Shown one piece after another: positions 45,506-54,260 of a DNA stretch of 64,000 bases (positions are counted from its first letter, which is position 1; each line of letters opens with the position of its first letter). The stretch comes from Limoniibacter endophyticus (lineage in GTDB: Bacteria; Pseudomonadota; Alphaproteobacteria; Rhizobiales; Rhizobiaceae), in contig NZ_BMZO01000005.1 of the NCBI RefSeq assembly GCF_014652835.1, positions 51,477 to 115,476 of the forward strand, read 5' to 3'. Under the pieces are notes generated by a model, which worked only from the letters and a program-made list of their open reading frames with translations, did not search any database and had not been told where the DNA came from. A program made the translations under genes and the position numbers.

Positions 45506-45969
45506 GCCACACTCTTCAAGGCACGGCGGCACAATCGATCCAGTGTTTCGAGAAAGGCCGAGCGGTCACGTTGCGTGAATGCGGGATTGTAGCCCTTGCT
45601 TTCGCCGGTCTCTCGCAGGTGCTGACCAAGGTCCCGCATCGCGCTTGCCATGCCGATATTGCTTTCGTCGAAAATACGGCCCGCCGGTCCAGTGACAAGC
45701 GCGGCTTTCGCTACACATCGCACGGCCAGCGGAACATCGGCCGTAACGACGATGTCGCTCGCGGTGGCATTTTCCGCGATCCAATCATCTGCTGCATCGA
45801 AACTCGCTGAGACAATGACATTCCGGACCATCGGATCGCGAGATGGGCGCAAGCCTGAGTTAGCGACAAACGTGACGCGCAGCCCGTGTCGCTCGGCAAC
45901 CTTGAGTATTTCGGGTTTCACCGGGCAGGCATCGGCGTCGACAAAAATTTCAGGCATTTTTTCAGTCAT
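45502..45969 (-). CDS. DUF188 (YaiI/YqxD) family protein
   Basis: About 155 aa. The N-terminus IFVDADACPVKPEILKVAERHGL (~7-29) is the DUF188 signature with the D-A-D-A-C-P-V block, followed by VTFVANSG and VVTADVPLAVRCVAKAALVTGPAGRIF (~87-113). The fold is PIN-domain-like with conserved acidic residues, suggesting a nuclease or phosphatase, but no activity is established. ATG 45969 is used; ATG 45957 is possible. It overlaps the DUF1345 gene. Confidence 0.9.
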   Translation of the reverse strand: MTEKMPEIFVDADACPVKPEILKVAERHGLRVTFVANSGLRPSRDPMVRNVIVSASFDAADDWIAENATASDIVVTADVPLAVRCVAKAALVTGPAGRIFDESNIGMASAMRDLGQHLRETGESKGYNPAFTQRDRSAFLETLDRLCRRALKSVA

Positions 45970-46028
45970 TGTTCTCATTGCGCACAATTAACGCATGCTG
46001 CGCTGCGCGATCAATGCCTTCAGGAGTG

Positions 46029-46059
46029 AGGAGGGGCTTTTCCGCCCCTCCTGGTTTTT
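46029..46059. terminator. Hairpin after frmA
   Basis: AGGAGGGGC pairs with GCCCCTCCT across 6 nt. On the plus strand GGTTTTT follows, on the minus strand there is no T tract. It sits in the 89-nt gap between frmA and the DUF188 gene and may reduce read-through. Confidence 0.45.
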
Positions 46060-47186
46060 CAATAAACCACGACGCCGCGCACACTCTCGCCCGAATGCAT
46101 CAGCTCGAATCCCTTGTTTATGTCTTCAAGCGGCATGGTGTGGGTAATCATCGGATCGATCTCGATCTTTCCGTCCATATACCACTCGACGATCTTGGGA
46201 ACGTCCGTACGACCGCGAGCGCCACCGAAAGCCGTCCCCATCCATTGACGGCCTGTGACAAGTTGGAAAGGCCGCGTGGAGATTTCCTGACCGGCACCGG
46301 CCACACCGATAATGACAGACTTGCCCCAGCCGCGATGCGCGCTTTCCAGTGCCTGACGCATGACATTGACGTTGCCGGTGCAGTCGAAGGTGTAGTCCGC
46401 CCCCCCGATCAGGTCGCCGTTACGTTTGGTGAGATTGACCAGGTACGGCACTATGTCTTCGCCGACTTCCTTCGGATTGACGAAGTGCGTCATGCCGAAG
46501 CGCTCGCCCCATTCCTTCTTGTCATTGTTGATATCGACGCCGATGATCATATCCGCCCCGGCCAGACGCAGGCCCTGGATGACGTTGAGACCGATGCCGC
46601 CAAGACCGAAGACGATGGCCGTCGAACCGATCTCCACCTTCGCTGTGTTGATGACGGCACCGATGCCCGTCGTCACGCCGCAGCCAATATAGCAAATCTT
46701 GTCGAATGGGGCGTCGGGGTTGACCTTGGCAAGCGCAATTTCTGGCAGAACCGTGAAATTTGCGAAGGTTGAGCAGCCCATATAGTGGAAGATCTTGTCC
46801 TTGCCAATCGAGAAGCGGCTCGTGCCATCCGGCATCAAACCCTGGCCCTGCGTGGCGCGGATCGAGGTGCAAAGATTGGTTTTCTGTGAGAGGCAAGAAT
46901 AACACTCGCGGCATTCCGGCGTGTAGAGCGGAATGACATGATCGCCTTTCTTGAGTGTCGTTACGCCTGGTCCCACATCCACGACGACGCCAGCGCCCTC
47001 ATGCCCCAGGATGGCAGGGAAAATTCCTTCCGGGTCGGCGCCCGACAGCGTGAAGTCGTCCGTATGACAGAGACCTGTCGCCTTCACCTCTACCAGTACT
47101 TCGCCAACCTTCGGGCCTTCGAGTTGAACTGTCATGATTTCAAGCGGTTTGCCGGCTTGAACGGCAACGGCGGCGCGTACGTCCAT
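46059..47186 (-). CDS. frmA: S-(hydroxymethyl)glutathione dehydrogenase / class III alcohol dehydrogenase
   Basis: 375 aa, the usual length. Catalytic zinc ligands are Cys in [14 protein letters not shown] (~33-46) and His in LGHEGAGVV (~65-73), plus a later Cys in YIGCGVTTG. The structural zinc lobe is [15 protein letters not shown] (~92-106). The NAD site is [14 protein letters not shown] (~194-207). It oxidises S-(hydroxymethyl)glutathione, the adduct of formaldehyde and glutathione, to S-formylglutathione, which FghA then hydrolyses. It is transcribed first of the minus-strand group that ends with the lipoprotein gene. Confidence 0.96.
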   Translation of the reverse strand: MDVRAAVAVQAGKPLEIMTVQLEGPKVGEVLVEVKATGLCHTDDFTLSGADPEGIFPAILGHEGAGVVVDVGPGVTTLKKGDHVIPLYTPECRECYSCLSQKTNLCTSIRATQGQGLMPDGTSRFSIGKDKIFHYMGCSTFANFTVLPEIALAKVNPDAPFDKICYIGCGVTTGIGAVINTAKVEIGSTAIVFGLGGIGLNVIQGLRLAGADMIIGVDINNDKKEWGERFGMTHFVNPKEVGEDIVPYLVNLTKRNGDLIGGADYTFDCTGNVNVMRQALESAHRGWGKSVIIGVAGAGQEISTRPFQLVTGRQWMGTAFGGARGRTDVPKIVEWYMDGKIEIDPMITHTMPLEDINKGFELMHSGESVRGVVVY

Positions 47187-47385
47187 GGTGCTGATTCCTC
47201 TGCGTCTGATTTGAGGTCACAATCGCAGAGCGGCGGCGGCGGCTCAAGAGGGGATGGGTGTCCTGAACTTAATTTCACATTAGATATTACAAATATATAT
47301 TTTGAAATATAAAACTATTGATAAAATAATGATGCAATGCTTTTGGGGTTAAGAATTTCTTACAATCCCAGGAATTGATTGAATA

Positions 47386-50262
47386 ATGAAGAAATATATT
47401 GTTTTTTTATCTTTAACTACTGCAATTTTTGTATGTGAATCGGATAGTGTAGAAGCTAGTAGTTTATTAAAAGATTATGGTAATGTTTCTGATCTTCGTT
47501 CTGAGGTGCCTTCTGGCCCGCAGGAACTGAGGCCGGGTTTCCATTTTTCTGCGCATGGCGGCGAATACATAGAAACAGAAAAACGGCATCTTCTGGAGTT
47601 TCTCTCAAAAGGTGGCTCGGAATCCTTGAGTTTAAACGATTTCCATTTTGATCCAAATATTAGAGGCATGAAGATAGGGCAATCTAAGCAGTATTTCCTA
47701 GAAAATCTTTCGGAGGTCCCTTCAGGAAAGGAAATTAATATCTCCGCTGTGGATCCCGTTCATTTCTCGATGACGGATGATCGCCATTTTGTCCTTACCT
47801 ATCAGGGAGATCGTGTAGAACTTAAACGTGAGGCGGATGTCTACGCTGGAAATTTCGTTTATCCCAGCGGACATTCCTTGCCGCGTTCGCTGGAAAACCG
47901 GTCAAATGTGCGCGACTACGTGACGATACATAGACTTCGGACATGCGGCCCAGATCAGTATCCGTTCGCCACGCCAGGATTGCCGCCTCAGTGTGGAGAG
48001 CGTGGGAATGCAAGCTCAGATGGCCGAGACGACACGAAACACACAAATGGCGCGCCGGGCGTGGCCGGTCCGAAAGGCGATACTGGCGAGCAGGGTGCCA
48101 AGGGCGAAAAAGATGACGCTGGCCGCGACGGCATAGACGGACGCGATGGCATAGACGGCGTGCCGGGTGTGGCCGGGCCGAAGGGCGATACTGGCGAGCA
48201 GGGTGCCAAGGGCGAAAAAGGTGATGCCGGCCGTGACGGCCTAGACGGCGCGCCCGGCCTTCCGGGCCGCGACGGCAAAGATGGTCGCGATGGTGTGGAT
48301 GGTGGGCCGGGTGTGGCCGGGCCGAAGGGCGATACTGGCGAGCAGGGTGCCAAAGGCGAAAAGGGAGATGCTGGCCGCGACGGCAAAGATGGTCGCGACG
48401 GTGTGGATGGTGCGCCGGGTGTGGCCGGGCCGAAAGGCGATACTGGCGAGCAGGGTGCCAAGGGCGAAAAGGGAGATGCTGGTCGCGACGGCCTAGACGG
48501 ACGCGACGGTGTGGATGGCGCGCCGGGTGTGGCCGGGCCGAAGGGCGATACTGGCGAGCAGGGTGCCAAAGGCGAAAAAGGTGATGCCGGCCGTGACGGC
48601 ATAGACGGACGCGACGGTGTGGATGGTGCGCCGGGTGTGGCCGGGCCGAAGGGCGATACTGGCAAGCAGGGTGCCAAAGGCGAAAAGGGAGATGCTGGCC
48701 GCGACGGCATAGACGGCGCGCCCGGCCTTCCGGGCCGCGACGGCAAAGATGGTCGCGATGGTGTGGATGGTGCGCCGGGCGTGGCCGGGCCGAAAGGCGA
48801 TACTGGCGAGCAGGGTGCCAAAGGCGAAAAGGGAGATGCTGGCCGCGATGGCATAGACGGCGCGCCCGGCCTTCCGGGCCGTGACGGCAAAGATGGTCGC
48901 GATGGTGTGGATGGTAATAATGTCGATCCCGCCGAGGTCGCTGCCATTCATAGACGCATTGACGAAATGGAGAAGCGCCTGGAGGCGGAGGCGGTTCTTC
49001 GCGATGATTTGCAGCGCCAGTTGGAAGTAGCCAAAAGAACCGATACCGAAAACGTAAAGACACTCGAAAAGAAACTTCAAACCCAGCAAAAACGGCTGGA
49101 AGAGCTCGAAGACGAAGTGAAGGCGCAGCAAGAAAAAGTAGCGGCGCTGGAAAAAAGTGCCGAGAAGACCAAACAGGAATTGGCAGAACAAAAGAAGAGC
49201 GATGCTGAGCAGAAGGCAGAAACTGCGGCGCCGGAAGCTCACCCGATTGTCCCTATTGTCCTTCTCGACCGAGCCCCTGTCGATCCGCGCCCACTCGATC
49301 CGCGCATGCGCGGGGCGATGCATGCCACGACATTGGCAGGTGCGGTGGATGACAGCCTCGCCATTCGCGATGTCGTTGCACGTCGACTCGATGGTGCCTT
49401 CAATAAAGATACGGATGATCGCAAGCATGTGATTGGCGAGACCGCCGAGAGCGGTCTCTGGATGGCAGCCATCGGTCAGGGCGGAATGATGAAGGCGCTT
49501 GGCGATGCGCTGGACACGAAGCGCAAAATGACAGGCACGGTTGGCGGCATCGACTTTGCTCTTGGCGAGAGCGCACGCCTCGGCGTCTTCGGCGGCCATA
49601 CGCGAACCACGTTCACCGAAGGAGACAAGGTCGCCAATGCCCAGCTTTCCGGCGTCCATACAGGCATCTACCTGGTCATGCAAGATAGCGGGTTCGACTA
49701 TAAGGCGGGCGCGATCCATGGCCGTTACGACGCCAAGATTAAGCGAAACGTGATAGCTGATGGCCGAATGAATGGCTACGGCACCGATTACGATCTCTCA
49801 ACCACTCAGATGTTCGGGGAGGTTGCCTATACGGCGACGTTTTATGACACCGCGTTTCAGCCTTTCCTTGGCTATACCCATCTCTGGACGGAGCGCGACA
49901 GCTTTGCCGAAAGTATGGGCAAGGCCGCACTCAAGAGCGAAAAGAAGGCTTCTTCGGTTGGTGTAGTCGATCTTGGTCTGCGCGCGTCGAGGAAAGTCAA
50001 GGTACGGGAAACCGAAGTCGCTTTGCGTGCCAGCGCAAGTATCCGTCACAAGACGAAGGACATGGCTGTCGCGACGCCTGGTCTCGACGACGGCACGCCT
50101 TTCGAAACGCGCGGTACGCACAAGGGACGTAGTACGGCAAAACTAGGTGTTGCCGCCGACGTCAAGCTGACGAAGAAGGCGCGGCTGGCGTTGAGCTATG
50201 AGACGGAGATCGGACGCTCGATCGCTCATTCGGTTGATACGAGCTTTACCTTCAAATTCTGA
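47386..50262 (+). CDS. Collagen-repeat autotransporter adhesin-like protein
   Basis: 958 aa. A signal peptide (MKKYIVFLSLTTAIFVCE, cut near EA/S) is followed by a ~195-residue N-terminal domain with no recognised family. Next come Gly-X-Y collagen-like repeats (~222-510; GVAGPKGDTGEQGAKGEKGD units), a coiled coil (~515-610; heptads in IDEMEKRLEAEAVLRDDLQR and LEKKLQTQQKRLEELEDEV), a short proline-containing linker, and a C-terminal beta-barrel of ~270 residues ending in aromatic F (TSFTFKF). Barrel strands are visible (ARLGVFGGHTRTTF, TGIYLVMQDSGFDYKAG). It is probably exported by Sec and inserted in the outer membrane as an autotransporter. The upstream ~115 nt and the signal region are markedly AT-rich compared with the rest. 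Collagen and coiled-coil parts would favour trimers, whereas this barrel size fits the single-chain type. Confidence 0.85.
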   Translation: MKKYIVFLSLTTAIFVCESDSVEASSLLKDYGNVSDLRSEVPSGPQELRPGFHFSAHGGEYIETEKRHLLEFLSKGGSESLSLNDFHFDPNIRGMKIGQSKQYFLENLSEVPSGKEINISAVDPVHFSMTDDRHFVLTYQGDRVELKREADVYAGNFVYPSGHSLPRSLENRSNVRDYVTIHRLRTCGPDQYPFATPGLPPQCGERGNASSDGRDDTKHTNGAPGVAGPKGDTGEQGAKGEKDDAGRDGIDGRDGIDGVPGVAGPKGDTGEQGAKGEKGDAGRDGLDGAPGLPGRDGKDGRDGVDGGPGVAGPKGDTGEQGAKGEKGDAGRDGKDGRDGVDGAPGVAGPKGDTGEQGAKGEKGDAGRDGLDGRDGVDGAPGVAGPKGDTGEQGAKGEKGDAGRDGIDGRDGVDGAPGVAGPKGDTGKQGAKGEKGDAGRDGIDGAPGLPGRDGKDGRDGVDGAPGVAGPKGDTGEQGAKGEKGDAGRDGIDGAPGLPGRDGKDGRDGVDGNNVDPAEVAAIHRRIDEMEKRLEAEAVLRDDLQRQLEVAKRTDTENVKTLEKKLQTQQKRLEELEDEVKAQQEKVAALEKSAEKTKQELAEQKKSDAEQKAETAAPEAHPIVPIVLLDRAPVDPRPLDPRMRGAMHATTLAGAVDDSLAIRDVVARRLDGAFNKDTDDRKHVIGETAESGLWMAAIGQGGMMKALGDALDTKRKMTGTVGGIDFALGESARLGVFGGHTRTTFTEGDKVANAQLSGVHTGIYLVMQDSGFDYKAGAIHGRYDAKIKRNVIADGRMNGYGTDYDLSTTQMFGEVAYTATFYDTAFQPFLGYTHLWTERDSFAESMGKAALKSEKKASSVGVVDLGLRASRKVKVRETEVALRASASIRHKTKDMAVATPGLDDGTPFETRGTHKGRSTAKLGVAADVKLTKKARLALSYETEIGRSIAHSVDTSFTFKF
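48050..48915 (+). repeat. Modular collagen-like tandem repeats (108- and 144-bp units)
   Basis: The unit beginning GTGGCCGGGCCGAA recurs at 48061, 48169, 48313, 48421, 48529, 48637 and 48781, giving periods 108, 144, 108, 108, 108 and 144 bp. Long units carry an extra 36 bp (APGLPGRDGKDG). Unit one has Asp for Gly in GEKDDAG; unit six has K for E in DTGKQG. Confidence 0.92.
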
Positions 50263-50278
50263 GAAAAGAGCGCAAGGA

Positions 50279-50310
50279 AAAGGCCCGCCGATTAAAACCG
50301 GCGGGCCTTT
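50279..50310. terminator. Bidirectional Rho-independent terminator
   Basis: AAAGGCCCGCCG and CGGCGGGCCTTT form a 12-bp stem across 8 nt. T's follow on the plus strand and T-rich sequence on the minus strand. It separates the convergent autotransporter and helicase genes. Confidence 0.9.
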
Positions 50311-50329
50311 CTATTCGGGATGAAGAAGA

Positions 50330-51817
50330 TTAGGCCGCAGCGAACTTCTTCTTCGGGCGGCGCGGCTTGGCCGATGCCTTGTTCGGTGCGGCACCGAAGC
50401 CGCCACCATTGCGTTTGGCACCGAAGCCGCCTGGCTTGCCTTTGCCGCCGGCAGGACGAACGGAAGCGCGTGGACGATCCTCGCGGGTTTCGCCCAGGCC
50501 GTCATTGCGGAAGCTGCCTTCGGCGCGACGTTCACCGCCGCGGCCTTCACCACCACCACGACGCTCGCCGCGGAAACCGCCTTCACGGCGTTCACCAGAG
50601 CCTTCATGTCCGTTCGGACGACGACCACGATGACCGGCACCGCCACGGGGTTTGCGGCCAGCTGGGCGCTCGGCAACCGGCTCTTCGCCACCTGCCACTT
50701 CGATCTTGATGCTCATCAGCTTCTCGATGGCACGCAGGAGATGCATGTCGGTTGAGGAGCAGAACGCAACTGCCGCGCCGTCGGCACCTGCGCGGGCTGT
50801 ACGACCGATGCGGTGTACATAGGCTTCCGCGACTTCCGGCAGATCGTAATTATATACGTGCGTGACCCCGGGAATGTCGATGCCGCGTGCGGCCACATCG
50901 GTCGCCACGAGAACGCGACACTCGCCGTTACGGAAGTTCTTGATGGCGCGCTCACGCTGGCCTTGGCTCTTGTTGCCGTGCACGGATTCTGCCTTGAAGC
51001 CAGCCTCGACAAGCTGCTTCATCAGCTTTTCGGCACCGTGCTTGGTGCGCGAGAAGACCATAGCGCGTGCAGCCGGATTGGCGCGTTCGGCGGCCGAAAG
51101 CAGATCGCGCAGCAGCGGCAACTTGTCGCGCGCGGCGACATAGAAGACGGACTGGGTAACCTTGTCAGCAGCCTTGCCGGGAGGGGTGACCTCGACGCGC
51201 TTCGGATCTTTCAGATATGTGCTGGAGAGATCTTCGATCTGCTTCGGCATGGTAGCCGAAAACAGCATGGTCTGGCGCTTGTCGCCCACCAGCTTGGCAA
51301 TTTTGCGCAGTGGGACGATGAAGCCGAGATCGAGCATCTGGTCGGCTTCGTCGAGAACGAGGAAGGTCGCGTGGTCAAGGAAAACGGCGCGACGCTCTAC
51401 GAGGTCGAGCAGTCGTCCCGGCGTTGCGACGAGAATGTCGGTACCGCGGGTAAGGTTCTTCACCTGCACGTTGATAGAAGCACCGCCGACGACGGAGCCG
51501 ATCTTCAGCGGTGTGCCCTTTACATAGGCGCGCAGGTTGGTGGCGATCTGGTTGACCAGTTCGCGGGTCGGAGCAAGCACTAGCGCACGAATATTCTTCG
51601 GGGCGGGACGCTCCTGCTTGTGCATCAGATGGTCGACCATCGGCAGGCCGAAAGCGGCTGTTTTGCCGGTGCCGGTCTGGGCCAGGCCCAGCACGTCATG
51701 ACCGTCGAGCACGGTTGGGATCGCCTGTGCCTGAATTGGCGTGGGCGTCTCATAGCCGAGGCCTTTCAACGTGTTGAGTAGGTGTTTGTTGAGACCGAGG
51801 TCTGAAAATTGTGTCAA
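50330..51817 (-). CDS. DEAD-box RNA helicase (RhlE-like)
   Basis: About 495 aa. Motifs in order: Q-motif GYETPTPIQAQAIP, motif I AQTGTGKTAAFGLP, Ia APTRELVNQI, Ib TPGRLLDL, II VLDEADQMLD, III FSATMPK, IV AMVFSRTKHGAE, V ATDVAARGIDIPG and VI YVHRIGRTARAGADGAA. The C-terminal ~110 residues are Arg/Gly-rich (RGERRGGGEGRGGERR), usual for RhlE-type RNA-binding tails. I choose TTG 51817 (MTQFSDLGLN), which matches the usual family N-terminus and has AAGG upstream; a start at 51865 would add 16 unrelated residues. It likely acts in ribosome assembly and cold adaptation. Confidence 0.93.
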   Translation of the reverse strand: MTQFSDLGLNKHLLNTLKGLGYETPTPIQAQAIPTVLDGHDVLGLAQTGTGKTAAFGLPMVDHLMHKQERPAPKNIRALVLAPTRELVNQIATNLRAYVKGTPLKIGSVVGGASINVQVKNLTRGTDILVATPGRLLDLVERRAVFLDHATFLVLDEADQMLDLGFIVPLRKIAKLVGDKRQTMLFSATMPKQIEDLSSTYLKDPKRVEVTPPGKAADKVTQSVFYVAARDKLPLLRDLLSAAERANPAARAMVFSRTKHGAEKLMKQLVEAGFKAESVHGNKSQGQRERAIKNFRNGECRVLVATDVAARGIDIPGVTHVYNYDLPEVAEAYVHRIGRTARAGADGAAVAFCSSTDMHLLRAIEKLMSIKIEVAGGEEPVAERPAGRKPRGGAGHRGRRPNGHEGSGERREGGFRGERRGGGEGRGGERRAEGSFRNDGLGETREDRPRASVRPAGGKGKPGGFGAKRNGGGFGAAPNKASAKPRRPKKKFAAA

Positions 51818-52105
51818 AGTCGAGCCTTTCGCAGCGAGCAGGCCAATCCTGTCGCGAGCAAGCAAAGAAAACAGCCGCCGCGCCTAGGGAGAAAGCGAGC
51901 GGTCACATTGCGGTTGCCGTTCCGAACTCGCCAAGAAGCCGAATGCTTGCTGGGCCGTCAGAAACGTCAGAACCCCGCGTGATATGGGAACTGGAAAAAA
52001 GTCGACGCTGGCCCCGGAGCATTGCGCTCATTCGTCATGGGCGAGGAGGCTGCTCACGCGTCAGCTCGTCGATAGGGGGCTATATGGTTAAGTTTGCAAG
52101 CAAAG

Positions 52106-53227
52106 TCAAGCGATGCTTGTGGCGAGCTTGTTTGCAACCAATTTGGCAATCGCCAGCGATGATGTCAGCCCCGGGCTTTCGATGCCGTAGAGATGCACCT
52201 GCCCCAAGGCGCCGTGCATGTCCGATCCGTGTATGGCGAAATCGGCAGCAACCGTGCCTTCCGGAACAAGCTTGGGACGAATTCCGCTATAGCTGGGAAG
52301 AAGCGCATCATCCTTCAGATTCGGCCAGTAGCGGCGTATTTCTTCGTAGAAGATGTCCGCGCGCCCTGCATCGACCCTGTAATCAATTGTCTGGATCCAC
52401 TCGACATCCGGACCGAAGCGCATATTGCCGTCCAGATCGAGCGTCAGGTGAACGCCCAGGCCACCTTCTTGCGGGACAGGATAGATCAGGTGTGAGAAGA
52501 TATTACGTCCATTTGCGGAGAAGTAATTGCCCTTGGCCATATAGAAGGGTGGAATGCTTGTAGCGTTGAACCCTTCAATGGAATGGGCGATGCTCTGTGC
52601 GCCCAAGCCGGCGGCATTGACAAAATTTTCCGCCAGGATCTCGAATTCCTCACCCGTGTCACGATTCTTGGTAAGCAGGACTACGCCGTTTTCCACGATT
52701 TTGCCGGAAACAATGCACGTACTAAGCGCGACAATGCCGCCCGCATTTTCAAGATCCCCTTCCAACGTCTGCATCAGCACATGGCTGTCGATGATGCCGG
52801 TTGAGGGGGAGAGCAGGGCCGCTTCGCAAGAGAGCGAGGGTTCAAGCGCCTTTGCTTGGCCTTTAGTCAGAATTTTCAGATCCTCGACGCCGTTGGCGAG
52901 CGCCTTCTGCTGAATGGCGTCCAGGGTGCCGATCTGCTCCTGCTCGGTTGCAACGATAAGCTTGCCGCAACGTTTGTGCGGAATCCCCCGGTCCTTTGCG
53001 TAGGAATAAAGCATTTCCTTACCCTGAACGCAAAGCTGCGCTTTCAACGACCCTTTCGGATAATAGATGCCGGCATGAATGACTTCCGAATTGCGCGAAC
53101 TGGTTTCGCTGCCGATCATGTTCGCAGCTTCGAAGATCATGACTTCTTTGCCCCGAAGCGCCATCTCGCGCGCAATCGCCAACCCCACCACGCCTGCACC
53201 GGCCACCACGCATTCGATTTTATCCAT
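52106..53227 (-). CDS. FAD-dependent oxidoreductase of the LhgO/glycerol-dehydrogenase-like group
   Basis: About 373 aa from ATG 53227, preceded by AGGGGAA. The N-terminal dinucleotide site is VVAGAGVVGLAIAREMALRG (~6-25), followed by SSRNSEVIHAGIYYPKGSLKA (~42-62), the pattern of L-2-hydroxyglutarate oxidases (LhgO/YgaF). Later LYGIESPGLTSSLAIAKLVA (~345-364) is the C-terminal FAD-contact. It oxidises a hydroxy-acid or sugar acid using FAD, probably at the membrane with quinone. It lies ~100 nt after the kinase gene in the sugar operon, so it could be its last gene. The substrate is not certain. Confidence 0.88.
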   Translation of the reverse strand: MDKIECVVAGAGVVGLAIAREMALRGKEVMIFEAANMIGSETSSRNSEVIHAGIYYPKGSLKAQLCVQGKEMLYSYAKDRGIPHKRCGKLIVATEQEQIGTLDAIQQKALANGVEDLKILTKGQAKALEPSLSCEAALLSPSTGIIDSHVLMQTLEGDLENAGGIVALSTCIVSGKIVENGVVLLTKNRDTGEEFEILAENFVNAAGLGAQSIAHSIEGFNATSIPPFYMAKGNYFSANGRNIFSHLIYPVPQEGGLGVHLTLDLDGNMRFGPDVEWIQTIDYRVDAGRADIFYEEIRRYWPNLKDDALLPSYSGIRPKLVPEGTVAADFAIHGSDMHGALGQVHLYGIESPGLTSSLAIAKLVANKLATSIA

Positions 53228-53328
53228 GGGTTCCCCTGAACATGCCGCATCGTCCTTCCAAAACGGGTTTGGATGCAGAAGCCGCAGAGAGATGCCGCGA
53301 AGAAGAGAGGACAGCAAGCGGAAAAGGA

Positions 53329-54255
53329 TCAGTCCAGGCTAATTTCTCTGGTCAGAGGCGGGTTCGCACCCTTGCGCGAAACGGTGACCGACGCTGCGGC
53401 AACACCGAGTTTCAACGCATATGCAATGGCATCGCGACCAGCCCTCTGGACACACCGCTTGGTCAGCAAGTCGTGTTCCTTCAGGCCGGCGAGAAAGCCT
53501 GCGTTGAAGGTATCGCCGGCGCCCACCGTGTCGATGACGTCAACCTTTCGGCCCGCGACGTTGATCTTGTCATGAGCGGTATAGGCGCAAGCGCCGTCGG
53601 CGCCGCGTGTGATGACCACGATCTTCGGACCCTGCGTCAGGAGACTTGCCGCCATTGCGTCAATCTGGCCATCTCCCTCCAGCCAGTGCAGGTCCTCGTC
53701 AGATAATTTGAGAATGTCGCTCATGGCGCACATGCGGCGGATACGACCCCGATAGAGCGCTTCTTCGCGAATGAAGCCGGGCCGCACATTTGGGTCGAGC
53801 ATGATTAGGCGTTCACCGTGCTCGCGATTGAGCAGCGCCTCATAGGTGCTGCCGCACGGTTCGCCGATCAAGCTGATTCCGCCAAAGAACATGGCTTCGA
53901 CGTCTCTTCCGATTTCCGGGAGATCGGCGGCCAGAATCATACGCCCGGCGGTGTTTTCGTCGTAGAAGCTATACCGGGCCTGGCCGTTGTCCAACTTGAC
54001 GAAGGCAAGCGTGGTCGGGCGGTCGCTTTCCAGTAGATATTTCGTCGAAACATTGGATTTTCGCAGCTGGGTGCCAAGAATTTCCCCCAGCAGATCAGTT
54101 GAAATGCCGGAGAGGAAGCCAACAGGCTGACCAAGTCTCCCCAGCGCGATGGCGGTATTGAATACGGCACCGCCCGCAAGGGGCGCGAAGGCAGTGGCAC
54201 CCTCAGCCTCGACCGGGATCATGTCGATGAGCGCCTCGCCGCAGCACAGGATCAT
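53329..54255 (-). CDS. PfkB-family carbohydrate kinase (fructokinase-like)
   Basis: 308 aa. PfkB signature 1 is AGGAVFNTAIALGRLGQPVGFLSG (~27-50) and signature 2 is VDVIDTVGAGDTFNAGFLAG (~225-244) with the catalytic Asp and anion hole. It transfers phosphate from ATP to a sugar such as fructose or a related ketose. The operon also contains an isomerase that makes a ketose, so this kinase probably phosphorylates that product. It begins 5 nt after the isomerase gene. Confidence 0.92.
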   Translation of the reverse strand: MILCCGEALIDMIPVEAEGATAFAPLAGGAVFNTAIALGRLGQPVGFLSGISTDLLGEILGTQLRKSNVSTKYLLESDRPTTLAFVKLDNGQARYSFYDENTAGRMILAADLPEIGRDVEAMFFGGISLIGEPCGSTYEALLNREHGERLIMLDPNVRPGFIREEALYRGRIRRMCAMSDILKLSDEDLHWLEGDGQIDAMAASLLTQGPKIVVITRGADGACAYTAHDKINVAGRKVDVIDTVGAGDTFNAGFLAGLKEHDLLTKRCVQRAGRDAIAYALKLGVAAASVTVSRKGANPPLTREISLD

Positions 54256-54260
54256 GGTCG

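Noticed and set aside
48050..48915. CRISPR-like regularly spaced repeats
   Set aside because: Repeats are contiguous, in frame, and encode collagen triplets; there are no unique spacers or cas genes.
47822..49063. Long minus-strand open frames (413 and 319 aa) rich in Pro/Arg/His or Ser/Pro
   Set aside because: They are the reverse complement of the collagen-like Gly-X-Y repeats; their periodicity mirrors the 108/144-bp units and no Shine-Dalgarno or known domain is seen.
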